In this document: positions 17,714-28,186 of the stretch, one piece after another | Numbering within the stretch: position 1 is the first letter of the stretch | Layout of the letters: every line of letters starts with the position of its first letter | NCBI RefSeq assembly: GCF_002204795.1 | Contig: NZ_NIXO01000001.1 | Span: 372,001-436,000, forward strand | Direction of reading: 5' to 3' | DNA: 64,000 nucleotides | From: Pseudomonas sp. K2I15 | GTDB lineage: Bacteria; Pseudomonadota; Gammaproteobacteria; Pseudomonadales; Pseudomonadaceae | Made by a program: the position numbers and the translations under genes | The notes under the pieces: generated by a model | The model's database searches: none | Told to the model about the DNA's origin: nothing | What the model saw: only the letters and a program-made list of their open reading frames with translations

Positions 17714-17738
17714 AAAAAAGCGCCCTGAGGGCTTTTTT
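17714..17738. other. A/T-armed hairpin in the spuI-spuA gap
   Basis: AAAAAAGC and GCTTTTTT flank a GC-rich centre that contains CCCTGAGGG, so the hairpin has T runs on both strands and resembles a bidirectional terminator. It sits about 100 bases upstream of spuI and 154 bases upstream of spuA, followed by more G-rich T-rich repeats (GGGGCTTTTTGGGGC). It could insulate or attenuate the divergent units. Confidence 0.45.
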
Positions 17739-17891
17739 GGGGCTTTTTGGGGCAATTTTTTGGGTTTGGGGCGCTTGGAACCAGCACGTTTGAGCGGGCC
17801 GTGTTGTATTTTTTACGGGGGTGTTGTGTAAAAAAATGAACAAGGCTAAGCTCGATTCAAACCCATAACAGCAATAATACCGGGGTGCTTC

Positions 17892-18671
17892 ATGTCTCGC
17901 CTGCCGTTAATCGGCGTCACCGCCTGCTCCAAACAGGTCGGTCTGCATGCTTATCACATCAGTGGCGACAAATACGTCCGTGCAGTGGCCACCGCTGCCA
18001 AGGGCTTGCCATTGATTATTCCGTCCCTGGCGGATTTGCTCGACCCGGCCAATATTCTTGACGGCCTGGACGGCATTCTTTTTACCGGCTCACCTTCCAA
18101 CATCGAACCCTTTCACTATGACGGTCCGGCCAGCGCGCCCGGGACCGCTCATGATTCTGCACGGGACCAAACCACCCTGCCGCTGCTGCGTGCCGCCCTT
18201 TTGGCAGGCGTTCCGGTGCTGGGGATTTGCCGTGGCTTCCAGGAAATGAACGTGGCATTTGGCGGCAGCCTGCACCAGAAGGTTCACGAAGTGCCGGGCA
18301 TGATGGATCACCGCGAAGATGACACCCAGCCGCTGGAAATCCAGTACGGGCCGGCACATCCGGTAACCATCTCCCCGAATGGGGTATTGGCAAGCCTGGG
18401 CTTGCCGCACACGATCCAGGTCAACTCGATTCATTCACAGGGCATTGATCGCCTGGCGGCCGGTTTTCAGGTCGAGGCAACCGCGCCGGATGGCCTGATC
18501 GAAGGCTTTTCAGTGCCCGCGGGCAAGGCTTTTGCTTTAGGAGTGCAATGGCACCCCGAATGGCAGGTAAGCTCTAACCCGCACTACCTCGCGATCTTCC
18601 AGGCATTTGGCAATGCCTGTCGAAAGCGGGTGATGCAACGCGACGCGGATGCTGCGTCAACTTACGCCTGA
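17892..18671 (+). CDS. spuA: Gamma-glutamyl-GABA hydrolase SpuA (PuuD-like)
   Basis: A 259-residue class I glutamine amidotransferase-like hydrolase that frees GABA from its gamma-glutamyl adduct. The nucleophile is C113 in 'VLGICRGFQEMNVAFGG'; the catalytic His-Glu pair is in 'LGVQWHPEWQ' near 220. 'GILFTGSPSNIEP' matches the PuuD oxyanion region. First gene of the spuABCDEFGH run; the divergent spuI shares its promoter region. Confidence 0.92.
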   Translation: MSRLPLIGVTACSKQVGLHAYHISGDKYVRAVATAAKGLPLIIPSLADLLDPANILDGLDGILFTGSPSNIEPFHYDGPASAPGTAHDSARDQTTLPLLRAALLAGVPVLGICRGFQEMNVAFGGSLHQKVHEVPGMMDHREDDTQPLEIQYGPAHPVTISPNGVLASLGLPHTIQVNSIHSQGIDRLAAGFQVEATAPDGLIEGFSVPAGKAFALGVQWHPEWQVSSNPHYLAIFQAFGNACRKRVMQRDADAASTYA

Positions 18672-18710
18672 CCTTTAATGGATGTCAGGAAACACAGCCC
18701 AGAGGCATTT

Positions 18711-20069
18711 ATGAGTAACAACCTCGACCAGCTCACCGATTGGTTGAAAGACCACAAGATCACAGAAGTCGAATGCATGATTGGCGACCTCACCGGCATC
18801 ACCCGGGGCAAGATCTCGCCGACCAACAAGTTCATCGCCGAAAAAGGCATGCGCCTGCCCGAGAGCGTTCTATTACAGACCGTGACCGGCGACTATGTCG
18901 AAGACGACATCTATTACGAATTGCTCGACCCGGCCGACATCGACATGATCTGCCGCCCGGACGAGAACGCGGTATTCCTGGTGCCCTGGGCCATAGAGCC
19001 TACCGCCCAGGTGATCCACGACACCTACGACAAGCAAGGCAACCCGATCGAGCTGTCGCCGCGTAACGTGCTCAAGAAAGTCCTCAAGCTCTACGCCGAT
19101 AAAGGCTGGCAGCCTATCGTGGCGCCGGAGATGGAGTTCTACCTGACCAAACGCTGCGAAGACCCGGACTTCCCGCTGCAACCGCCGATTGGCCGTTCTG
19201 GTCGCCCGGAAACCGGTCGCCAGTCCTTCTCTATAGAAGCGGCCAACGAATTCGACCCGTTGTTCGAAGACGTCTACGACTGGTGCGAGCTGCAGGAACT
19301 GGACCTCGACACGCTGATCCATGAAGACGGCACGGCGCAGATGGAAATCAACTTCCGTCACGGCGACGCGTTGTCCCTGGCCGACCAGATCCTGGTGTTC
19401 AAACGCACCATGCGCGAAGCGGCGCTCAAGCACAACGTGGCGGCCACCTTTATGGCCAAGCCCATGACCGGCGAGCCCGGCAGCGCGATGCACCTGCACC
19501 AGAGCATCATCGACATCGCCACCGGCAAGAACGTTTTCTCCAATGAAGACGGGAGCAAGAGCGAGCTGTTCCTGCACCACATCGGCGGCCTGCAGAAATT
19601 CATCCCCGAACTGTTGCCGCTGTTCGCGCCTAACGTCAATTCGTTCCGCCGCTTCCTGCCTGATACGTCGGCGCCGGTAAACGTGGAGTGGGGCGAAGAA
19701 AACCGCACGGTTGGCCTGCGGGTTCCGGATGCCGGCCCACAAAACCGCCGGGTGGAAAACCGTCTGCCGGGCGCCGACGCCAACCCGTACCTGGCGATTG
19801 CCGCCAGCTTATTGTGTGGCTACATCGGCATGGTCGAAGGCATCAGCCCAAGCGCGCCGGTGGTTGGCCGTGGTTACGAGCGACGCAACCTGCGCCTGCC
19901 GCTGACCATCGAAGACGCCCTGGAACGCATGGAAAACAGCAAGACCATCGAGAAATACCTGGGTAAGAAATTCATCACAGGCTACGTCGCGGTCAAGCGG
20001 GCCGAGCATGAAAACTTCAAGCGCGTGATCAGTTCGTGGGAGCGGGAATTCCTGCTCTTCGCCGTCTGA
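18711..20069 (+). CDS. spuB: Gamma-glutamylpolyamine synthetase SpuB (glutamine synthetase family)
   Basis: A 452-residue glutamine synthetase-like enzyme, clearly related to SpuI but distinct. Visible are 'MIGDLTGITRGKISPTNKF', the metal site 'PEMEFYLTKR', 'MHLHQSI' and 'RRVENRLPGADANPYLAIA'. It glutamylates a polyamine in the first degradation step. ATG 18711 follows AGAGG; an 11-residue upstream extension is less likely. It lies 39 bases after spuA. Confidence 0.92.
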   Translation: MSNNLDQLTDWLKDHKITEVECMIGDLTGITRGKISPTNKFIAEKGMRLPESVLLQTVTGDYVEDDIYYELLDPADIDMICRPDENAVFLVPWAIEPTAQVIHDTYDKQGNPIELSPRNVLKKVLKLYADKGWQPIVAPEMEFYLTKRCEDPDFPLQPPIGRSGRPETGRQSFSIEAANEFDPLFEDVYDWCELQELDLDTLIHEDGTAQMEINFRHGDALSLADQILVFKRTMREAALKHNVAATFMAKPMTGEPGSAMHLHQSIIDIATGKNVFSNEDGSKSELFLHHIGGLQKFIPELLPLFAPNVNSFRRFLPDTSAPVNVEWGEENRTVGLRVPDAGPQNRRVENRLPGADANPYLAIAASLLCGYIGMVEGISPSAPVVGRGYERRNLRLPLTIEDALERMENSKTIEKYLGKKFITGYVAVKRAEHENFKRVISSWEREFLLFAV

Positions 20070-20127
20070 TGCGCCGGGCGCGCCCTTCAAACGGCGCGTC
20101 CTCACCTGAAACATCTAGGAGATTGGT

Positions 20128-21492
20128 ATGTCCAGCAACAACCCGCAAACCCGTGAATGGCAAGCTTTGAGCAGCGATCACCACCTGGCGCCGTTCAGCG
20201 ACTTCAAGCAATTGAAAGAGAAAGGCCCACGGATCATCACCAAAGCCCACGGCGTTTACCTGTGGGACAGCGAAGGCAACAAGATTCTCGACGGCATGGC
20301 CGGCCTGTGGTGCGTAGCGATCGGTTACGGTCGTGATGAACTGGCTGACGCCGCCGCCAAGCAGATGAAAGAGCTGCCTTACTACAACCTGTTCTTCCAG
20401 ACCGCCCACCCGCCGGTGCTGGAACTGGCCAAAGCCATCTCCGATATCGCCCCACAAGGCATGAACCACGTGTTCTTCACCGGTTCCGGCTCCGAAGGCA
20501 ACGACACCATGCTGCGTATGGTCCGCCACTATTGGGCGATCAAAGGCCAGCCGAACAAGAAAACCATCATCAGCCGCAAGAATGGCTACCACGGTTCCAC
20601 CGTAGCCGGCGCGAGCCTGGGCGGCATGACCTATATGCATGAACAGGGCGACTTGCCGATCCCGGGTATCGTCCACATCGCCCAGCCGTACTGGTTCGGC
20701 GAAGGCGGCGACATGAGCCCGGAAGAATTCGGCGTGTGGGCGGCCAACCAGCTGGAAGAGAAGATTCTGGAGCTGGGCGTGGACAACGTCGGTGCCTTTA
20801 TTGCCGAGCCGATCCAGGGTGCCGGTGGCGTGATCGTTCCGCCCGCCAGCTACTGGCCGCGCATCAAGGAAATCCTCGCCAAGTACGACATCCTGTTCGT
20901 GGCCGATGAAGTGATCTGCGGCTTTGGCCGTACCGGTGAGTGGTTCGGTAGCGATTTCTACGACCTCAAGCCCGACATGATGACCATCGCCAAGGGCCTG
21001 ACCTCGGGCTACATCCCGATGGGCGGCCTGATCGTGCGCGACGAAGTGGTCGCCGTGCTGAATGAAGGCGGCGATTTCAACCACGGCTTCACCTATTCCG
21101 GTCACCCGGTTGCGGCGGCGGTAGCCCTGGAAAACATCCGCATCATGCGCGATGAACAAATTGTTAAGCGCGTTCATGACGAAACGGCACCCTATTTGCA
21201 AAAGCGTCTGAGGGAGCTGGCTGATCACCCGTTGGTGGGTGAAGTTCGCGGTGTGGGCATGCTCGGTGCAATCGAGCTGGTGAAAGACAAGGCAACGCGC
21301 AAGCGTTACGAAGGTCGTGGCGTTGGCATGATCTGCCGCACGTTCTGCTTCGAGAATGGCCTGATCATGCGCGCCGTGGGCGACACCATGATCATTTCGC
21401 CACCGCTGGTGATCAGCAAGGCCGAGATTGACGAGTTGGTGACCAAGGCGCGGCATTGCCTGGACCTGACTTTGGCGGCTTTGCAGGGCTAA
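20128..21492 (+). CDS. spuC: Polyamine:pyruvate aminotransferase SpuC
   Basis: A 454-residue class III PLP aminotransferase that moves the terminal amino group of putrescine or related amines to pyruvate. The PLP lysine is K289 in 'MMTIAKGLTSGYIPMGG'; the cofactor Asp is in 'LFVADEVICGFGRTG'; 'FTYSGHPVAAAVALENI' is the family signature. The Shine-Dalgarno TAGGAGA is strong. It lies 58 bases after spuB. Confidence 0.94.
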   Translation: MSSNNPQTREWQALSSDHHLAPFSDFKQLKEKGPRIITKAHGVYLWDSEGNKILDGMAGLWCVAIGYGRDELADAAAKQMKELPYYNLFFQTAHPPVLELAKAISDIAPQGMNHVFFTGSGSEGNDTMLRMVRHYWAIKGQPNKKTIISRKNGYHGSTVAGASLGGMTYMHEQGDLPIPGIVHIAQPYWFGEGGDMSPEEFGVWAANQLEEKILELGVDNVGAFIAEPIQGAGGVIVPPASYWPRIKEILAKYDILFVADEVICGFGRTGEWFGSDFYDLKPDMMTIAKGLTSGYIPMGGLIVRDEVVAVLNEGGDFNHGFTYSGHPVAAAVALENIRIMRDEQIVKRVHDETAPYLQKRLRELADHPLVGEVRGVGMLGAIELVKDKATRKRYEGRGVGMICRTFCFENGLIMRAVGDTMIISPPLVISKAEIDELVTKARHCLDLTLAALQG

Positions 21493-21507
21493 GTGCTAGG
21501 CTCAGTG

Positions 21508-21530
21508 CGCAGTGCCTTTTGGGTGCTGCG
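21508..21530 (+). other. Hairpin after spuC
   Basis: CGCAGTGCC and GGTGCTGCG form a 9-base RNA stem with two G-U pairs around a 5-base loop, 15 bases after the spuC stop. It has no T tract, so it is more likely an mRNA stabiliser or partial pause site than a full terminator before spuD. Confidence 0.35.
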
Positions 21531-21699
21531 TCTGGGATGTTTTAAAAAGGCATTTATAAAAAGAGCGCTTTGGTTGAAAGCCGGCCCTTGAACTTGCCAG
21601 ACTGTCGCCCTGTTTTGTTGCCCCTTAGACGGGCTGCGAAACACGTTGTACTTAAAGAACGAACGTGGCCCAAAAAAGAAAAAATTGGAGCATGACCGA

Positions 21700-22809
21700 A
21701 TGAAGGCATTAGGTTTGAAGAACGCTGGCAAGACCCTCCTGGCCTTGTCCCTGATGGGGGCCATGGCAGGCGCGGCGCACGCCGACGATAAAGTGCTGCA
21801 CGTTTATAACTGGTCCGACTACATCGCACCGGACACCATCGCGAACTTTGAAAAAGAGTCCGGGATCAAGGTGGTCTATGACGTGTTTGACTCCAACGAA
21901 ACCCTGGAAGCCAAGTTGCTGGCAGGCAAGTCCGGCTACGACATCGTCGTGCCGTCGAACAACTTCCTCGCCAAGCAGATCAAGGCCGGTGTTTACCAGG
22001 AGCTGGACAAGTCCAAGCTGACCAACTACGGCAACCTGAACAAGTCGCTGCTTAAAGCCGTGTCTGTCAGCGACCCGGACAACAAGCACGCCTTCCCGTA
22101 CATGTGGGGCTCCATCGGCATCGGCTACAACCCCGAGAAGGTCAAGGCTGCACTGGGTATCGACAAGATCGACTCGTGGGATGTCATCCTCAAGCCGGAA
22201 AACCTCGCCAAGCTGAAAGGCTGCGGTGTGAGCTTCCTCGACTCGCCAACCGAAATGCTGCCGGTGGCACTGCATTACCTTGGCCTGCCGACCGACACCC
22301 AGAAGAAAGAAGACCTCAAGCAAGCCGAGGCCCTGTTCCTCAAGCTGCGCCCTTCGATCGGCTATTTCCATTCGTCCAAGTACATCTCGGACCTGGCCAA
22401 CGGCAACATCTGCGTAGCCGTGGGTTACTCGGGTGACGTGCAACAGGCCAAGTCCCGCGCGGCTGAAGCCGGTGGCAAGGTCAAAGTGGCTTACGACATT
22501 CCGAAAGAAGGTGCCGGCAGCTTCTATGACATGGTCGCCATCCCTAAAGATGCCGAAAACGTCGACGCCTCCTACAAGTTCATGAACTACCTGCTCAAGC
22601 CGGAAGTCATGGCCAGCATTACCAACAGCGTCCGTTTCCCGAACGGTAACGAGAAAGCTACCGCGTTGGTCGACAAAGACATCACCAGCGACCCGGGCAT
22701 CTACCCGCCAGCGGACGTGCAAGCCAAGCTTTATGCAATTGCTGACTTGCCTGCCGCTACTCAGCGGGAAATGACTCGCAGCTGGACCAAAATCAAATCG
22801 GGTAAGTAA
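21700..22809 (+). CDS. spuD: Polyamine ABC transporter binding protein SpuD (PotF-like)
   Basis: A 369-residue periplasmic binding protein. The signal peptide ends near 'GAMAGAAHA' (about 27) and the mature N-terminus reads '[19 protein letters not shown]', the polyamine-binder hallmark. In P. aeruginosa SpuD binds putrescine. ATG 21700 has GGAG 9 bases upstream; the in-frame extension upstream is Lys-rich and would spoil the signal peptide. It is followed by a close paralogue, spuE. Confidence 0.93.
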   Translation: MKALGLKNAGKTLLALSLMGAMAGAAHADDKVLHVYNWSDYIAPDTIANFEKESGIKVVYDVFDSNETLEAKLLAGKSGYDIVVPSNNFLAKQIKAGVYQELDKSKLTNYGNLNKSLLKAVSVSDPDNKHAFPYMWGSIGIGYNPEKVKAALGIDKIDSWDVILKPENLAKLKGCGVSFLDSPTEMLPVALHYLGLPTDTQKKEDLKQAEALFLKLRPSIGYFHSSKYISDLANGNICVAVGYSGDVQQAKSRAAEAGGKVKVAYDIPKEGAGSFYDMVAIPKDAENVDASYKFMNYLLKPEVMASITNSVRFPNGNEKATALVDKDITSDPGIYPPADVQAKLYAIADLPAATQREMTRSWTKIKSGK

Positions 22810-22820
22810 GCCTTAAAACC

Positions 22821-22909
22821 TGTGGGAGCGGGATTGCTCGCGAAAGCGGTGTATCAGTTGATACATATGCTGGCTGACACGCCGCCTTCGCGAGCAAGCC
22901 CGCTCCCAC
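22821..22909. repeat. REPIN inside the spu operon
   Basis: The arms start TGTGGGAGCGGGATTGCT (one base off the core) and end with the reverse complement; the loop is about 41 bases. It lies between spuD and spuE, 11 bases after the spuD stop. Confidence 0.9.
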
Positions 22910-23006
22910 CAATTAAATGACACAAAGTTTTGCCGGATCGGTTTATCGAGGGTAAGTTGCGCGCCGGTTTTGTTGCCGGGCAACAACTTTGGGCCCAACT
23001 ATTTAA

Positions 23007-24113
<1,107 letters not shown>

Positions 24114-24181
24114 AGCTCAAACTATCCTGGGTTTGCCCGTATTGGGTGAACTGCACTCTTTTTATTCTGGGAGTTTCGTAA

Positions 24182-25324
24182 ATGGCAGTTGCCTCCGGCG
24201 CCTATAAGAAAGCCCTCGAGGGCGACCAGACACCGAAAAAGGTGCTGGTCAAAATCGACCGGGTCACGAAGAAATTCGACGAGACGATCGCCGTGGACGA
24301 TGTGTCCCTGGAAATCAAGAAAGGCGAGATCTTCGCCTTGCTCGGCGGATCGGGTTCGGGTAAATCCACCTTGCTGCGCATGCTCGCAGGCTTCGAGCGC
24401 CCAACGGAAGGACGCATTTACCTCGACGGTGTGGACATCACCGACATGCCGCCGTACGAGCGGCCGATCAACATGATGTTCCAGTCCTACGCCTTGTTCC
24501 CCCACATGACCGTGGCCCAGAACATCGCGTTTGGCCTGCAACAGGACAAGATCCCCAAGTCTGAAGTCGACGCCCGCGTGGCCGAGATGCTCAAGCTGGT
24601 ACAGATGAGCCAGTACGCCAAGCGCAAGCCGCACCAACTGTCTGGCGGTCAACGTCAGCGGGTGGCACTGGCGCGTTCCCTGGCCAAGCGTCCGAAACTG
24701 CTGTTGCTCGATGAGCCGATGGGCGCACTGGACAAGAAGCTGCGTTCGCAAATGCAACTGGAGCTGGTGGAGATCATCGAGCGCGTAGGCGTGACCTGCG
24801 TGATGGTGACCCACGACCAGGAAGAGGCCATGACCATGGCCGAGCGCATCGCGATCATGCACCTGGGCTGGATTGCCCAGATCGGCAGCCCGATCGACAT
24901 CTATGAAACGCCTACCAGCCGCCTGGTGTGCGAGTTCATCGGCAACGTCAACATCTTCGATACCCAGGTGGTGGACGACGCCGAAGGTCACGCGGTACTC
25001 AAGTGCCCGGACCTGGACCGTGACATCTACGTTGGTTACGGCATCGCCACGTCGGTGGAAGACAAGTCGGTGACCTACGCCATCCGCCCTGAAAAGCTGC
25101 TGGTGACCACCGAAATGCCGACCTGCGAGCACAACTGGTCCAGCGGCAAGGTGCACGACATCGCCTACCTCGGCGGCCACTCGGTGTTCTACGTTGAATT
25201 GCCGAGCGGCAAGCTGGTGCAGTCGTTTGTCGCCAACGCCGAGCGCCGTGGCCAGCGCCCAACTTGGGGTGACCAGGTGTACGTGTGGTGGGAAGACGAC
25301 AGCGGCGTGGTACTTCGCTCATGA
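24182..25324 (+). CDS. spuF: Polyamine ABC transporter ATPase SpuF (PotA/PotG-like)
   Basis: A 380-residue ABC ATPase: Walker A 'GGSGSGKSTLLRMLAGFE', signature 'LSGGQRQRVALARSLAK', Walker B '[12 protein letters not shown]', switch 'MVTHDQEEAMT'. A C-terminal TOBE regulatory domain spans about 290-380. The Shine-Dalgarno GGGAG is clear. Its stop overlaps the spuG start by 4 bases. Confidence 0.94.
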   Translation: MAVASGAYKKALEGDQTPKKVLVKIDRVTKKFDETIAVDDVSLEIKKGEIFALLGGSGSGKSTLLRMLAGFERPTEGRIYLDGVDITDMPPYERPINMMFQSYALFPHMTVAQNIAFGLQQDKIPKSEVDARVAEMLKLVQMSQYAKRKPHQLSGGQRQRVALARSLAKRPKLLLLDEPMGALDKKLRSQMQLELVEIIERVGVTCVMVTHDQEEAMTMAERIAIMHLGWIAQIGSPIDIYETPTSRLVCEFIGNVNIFDTQVVDDAEGHAVLKCPDLDRDIYVGYGIATSVEDKSVTYAIRPEKLLVTTEMPTCEHNWSSGKVHDIAYLGGHSVFYVELPSGKLVQSFVANAERRGQRPTWGDQVYVWWEDDSGVVLRS

Positions 25325-26241
25325 ACATGAAGAAGTTCAAACGCCAGCTGCAACGAATAACCCCCGGTGGCCGGCATGTGGTCATCGGGATCCCTTTCCT
25401 CTGGTTGTTCCTGTTCTTCATGCTGCCGTTCTTCATCGTCTTGAAGATCAGCTTTGCCGAAGCCGACGTGGCGATCCCGCCGTATACCGAGATCTACACC
25501 TTCGTTGAACAGAAGCTGCAACTGGTGCTGAACCTGGCCAACTACAGCCTGCTGGCAGGCGATGATTTGTACATTGCGGCGTACCTGGGCTCGCTGAAGA
25601 TGGCGTTTTTCAGCACGCTGTTGTGCCTGCTGATCGGCTACCCGATGGCCTATGCCATTGCCAGTGCGCGCAAGGAAATGCAGACCGTGCTGGTGCTGCT
25701 GATCATGATGCCGACCTGGACCGCGATCCTGATCCGCGTGTATGCGTGGATGGGCATCCTCAGCAACAACGGTTTGCTCAACGGCTTTTTGATGTCCATG
25801 GGGCTGATCAACGAGCCGCTGCAGATCCTCAACACCAACATCGCGGTGTATATCGGCGTGGTGTATTCCTACCTGCCGTTCATGATCCTGCCGCTGTACG
25901 CCAACCTGGTGAAACACGATCAGAGCCTGCTGGAAGCCGCATCGGACCTCGGTTCGAGCACCTTCAACAGCTTCTGGAAAATCACCGTGCCGCTGTCCAA
26001 GAACGGCATCATCGCCGGCTGCATGCTGGTGTTTATCCCGGTGGTGGGCGAGTTCGTGATCCCGGAACTGCTGGGCGGCCCGGAAACCCTGATGATCGGT
26101 AAAGTGTTGTGGCAAGAGTTCTTCAACAACCGTGACTGGCCGGTGGCGTCTGCCCTGGCGGTGGTGATGCTGGCGATCCTGATTGTGCCAATCATCCTGT
26201 TCAACCGCAGCCAAGCCAAAGAGATGGAGGGCAAGATATGA
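25321..26241 (+). CDS. spuG: Polyamine ABC transporter permease SpuG (PotH-like)
   Basis: A 306-residue inner-membrane permease with about six transmembrane helices ('IGIPFLWLFLFFMLPFFIVL' is the first). The ATPase-docking loop is 'LLEAASDLGSSTFNSFWKIT'. The start at 25321 overlaps the spuF stop (ATGA), and its own stop overlaps spuH in the same way, so the three are translationally coupled. Confidence 0.93.
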   Translation: MNMKKFKRQLQRITPGGRHVVIGIPFLWLFLFFMLPFFIVLKISFAEADVAIPPYTEIYTFVEQKLQLVLNLANYSLLAGDDLYIAAYLGSLKMAFFSTLLCLLIGYPMAYAIASARKEMQTVLVLLIMMPTWTAILIRVYAWMGILSNNGLLNGFLMSMGLINEPLQILNTNIAVYIGVVYSYLPFMILPLYANLVKHDQSLLEAASDLGSSTFNSFWKITVPLSKNGIIAGCMLVFIPVVGEFVIPELLGGPETLMIGKVLWQEFFNNRDWPVASALAVVMLAILIVPIILFNRSQAKEMEGKI

Positions 26242-27122
26242 AGCGCGTCAGTTTCTCAAGCTTCATGCTGGTGGCGGGGTTGTTGTTCATCTACCTGCCG
26301 ATGCTGATCCTGGTGATCTACTCGTTTAACGAATCCAAACTGGTGACGGTGTGGGGCGGTTGGTCGATCAAGTGGTACGTCGGCCTTTTGGACAACACCC
26401 AGTTGATGGGCTCGGTCGGTCGCTCCCTGGAAATCGCCTGCTACACGGCGATTGCGGCGGTGGCGCTGGGTACGTTGGCGGCGTTTGTGCTGACGCGTAT
26501 CAGCCAGTTCAAGGGCCGCACGCTGTTCGGCGGCCTGGTGACGGCGCCGCTGGTCATGCCGGAAGTGATCACCGGTCTGTCGCTGTTGCTGCTGTTCGTG
26601 GCCATGGCGCAGATGATCGGTTGGCCGCAGGAACGTGGCCTGGTCACCATCTGGATCGCTCACACCACGTTCTGTTCGGCGTATGTGGCGGTGGTGGTGT
26701 CGGCGCGCTTGCGTGAGCTGGACCTGTCGATTGAAGAGGCTGCGATGGATTTGGGTGCGCGGCCATGGAAGGTGTTCTTCCTGATCACCATCCCGATGAT
26801 CGCGCCTTCGCTGGCGGCGGGCGGCATGATGTCGTTCGCGCTGTCGCTGGATGACCTGGTGTTGGCGAGCTTTGTGTCGGGGCCGGGGTCTACCACGTTG
26901 CCGATGGAAGTGTTCTCGGCGGTGCGCCTGGGGGTTAAGCCTGAGATCAACGCCGTGGCCAGCTTGATTCTGTTGGCGGTGTCGATCGTGACGTTCCTGG
27001 TGTGGTTCTTCAGCCGTCGTGCCGAAGAGCTCCGCAAGAAAGCGATCCAGCAGGCGATTGAAGAAGCTGCGGCGGATGGCTGGGAGAAGCCGGACGCGCG
27101 TCGGGCTCCAGCGCCGGTCTAA
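26238..27122 (+). CDS. spuH: Polyamine ABC transporter permease SpuH (PotI-like)
   Basis: A 294-residue second permease of the importer, with about six hydrophobic helices and the coupling loop 'EEAAMDLGARPWKVFFLITI'. The C-terminal tail (about 260-294) is charged and cytoplasmic. Last gene of the spu operon; a REPIN follows instead of a clear terminator. Confidence 0.93.
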   Translation: MKRVSFSSFMLVAGLLFIYLPMLILVIYSFNESKLVTVWGGWSIKWYVGLLDNTQLMGSVGRSLEIACYTAIAAVALGTLAAFVLTRISQFKGRTLFGGLVTAPLVMPEVITGLSLLLLFVAMAQMIGWPQERGLVTIWIAHTTFCSAYVAVVVSARLRELDLSIEEAAMDLGARPWKVFFLITIPMIAPSLAAGGMMSFALSLDDLVLASFVSGPGSTTLPMEVFSAVRLGVKPEINAVASLILLAVSIVTFLVWFFSRRAEELRKKAIQQAIEEAAADGWEKPDARRAPAPV

Positions 27123-27152
27123 TCAGGTCTACCTGAAGAAACCGAATCAAAA

Positions 27153-27242
27153 TGTGGGAGCGGGCTTGCTCGCGAAAGCGCTGGATCAGTCGACATATCC
27201 AGTGACTGACACTGCGCCTTCGCGAGCAAGCCCGCTCCCACA
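27153..27242. repeat. REPIN after spuH
   Basis: Perfect 24-base arms on the TGTGGGAGCGGGCTTGCT core. The 90-base unit, loop included, differs from the one at 37643-37732 at only about six positions, so whole units, not just arms, have spread. Confidence 0.92.
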
Positions 27243-27263
27243 TTTGATTGCATTCCAGGCCGG

Positions 27264-27905
27264 TTAAGCCACCCAAGGCGACTTGCGAATCACCTCGACA
27301 AAGTTCATCGGCTTGAACCCCGGCTCCTGATCCACCAGCACATCCGTCTTCACGTTGCCAAACGTGGTCTGCGGACGATGGCGCAGGCCGTCGGCAAACG
27401 CGCAGATGATGCATTCCTTGAACCCTTCACCCCGTGGATGCGCGTGCACCACTGCTTCGCGCTGCACGCTGCTAAAGGCTGCGTACTCCATGCCCAATAC
27501 GTCCATCTCGACACCCGCAGTCACCAGCGCCACGGTCGGACGCAGATGCTTGGGCACGCCCGGCGTGGTGTGCAGGGCGATGGACAGCCACACCTGCTCG
27601 ATATCGTCGTCACTCAACCCGTAAGGCTTGAGGAAGTCCGCTGCTGCGTTGGCGCCGTCCACTTCAAAGCGTTCGTCGTCACTGCGGTGGCCTTCCACCA
27701 GGCCCAGGTCGTGGAACATGGCACCGACGTACAGCAGCTCCGGGTTATAGGCCAACTGCTGGCGCTCACCGCTCAATGCGCCGAACAGAAACACCCGGCG
27801 GGAGTGGTGGTACAGCAGGTCGGATTCGATGTCGCGGATGTATTCGGTGGTGGCCTTGGCCAGGGCGCTGTCCGGGATCTTGATGCCGGCGATGGTGGTG
27901 CTCAT
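27264..27905 (-). CDS. HD-domain hydrolase, cyanamide hydratase-like
   Basis: A 213-residue single HD-domain protein. Metal ligands are visible as 'LYHHSRRVFLFG' (His), 'YVGAMFHDLGLVEGH' (the His-Asp pair) and later His in 'SIALHTTPG'. The start 'IPDSALAKATTEYIRD' and the 'HSRRVFLFG' motif are typical of the group related to fungal cyanamide hydratase and yeast Ddi2. Members hydrate nitrile-like groups or hydrolyse phosphoesters; the substrate here is unknown. The Shine-Dalgarno GAGGAG precedes the ATG. It is divergent from a GlxA-type regulator, its probable controller. Confidence 0.8.
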   Translation of the reverse strand: MSTTIAGIKIPDSALAKATTEYIRDIESDLLYHHSRRVFLFGALSGERQQLAYNPELLYVGAMFHDLGLVEGHRSDDERFEVDGANAAADFLKPYGLSDDDIEQVWLSIALHTTPGVPKHLRPTVALVTAGVEMDVLGMEYAAFSSVQREAVVHAHPRGEGFKECIICAFADGLRHRPQTTFGNVKTDVLVDQEPGFKPMNFVEVIRKSPWVA

Positions 27906-28060
27906 GGTCGTTCTCCTCAAGAAAGCGCCGGGTGGGCGCCGATGAGTCCAGTCTGGTCGCGCACCCGCGAGGGAGCCACCGCGGCGAGGGCGCGATCCCG
28001 GCCAATGTGCCGCGATATCGCGCCAAGCGGACTAGTCTCTTGAAAACTGTGAAGATCAAA

Positions 28061-28145
28061 TGTGGGGCTTGCTCGCGAAAGCGGTGTGTCAGTTAATACA
28101 TGTGTCGACTGGCCCAGCGCTTTCGCGAGCAAGCCCGCTCCCACA
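28061..28145. repeat. REPIN with a 5-base deletion in one arm
   Basis: The left arm reads TGTGGGGCTTGCTCGCGAA, missing five bases (AGCGG) of the usual core; the right arm is intact. It lies in the promoter region of the divergent HD-hydrolase/GlxA-regulator pair. Confidence 0.85.
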
Positions 28146-28186
28146 GGGGGGTGCATTTATTCAGTTGAAAAAAGGTGTGTTTATCC

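Noticed and set aside
17768-17800. Sigma-54 type promoter (TTGGAACCAGCACG) before spuA
   Set aside because: The GG and GC elements do not match the -24/-12 spacing and consensus well enough to claim.
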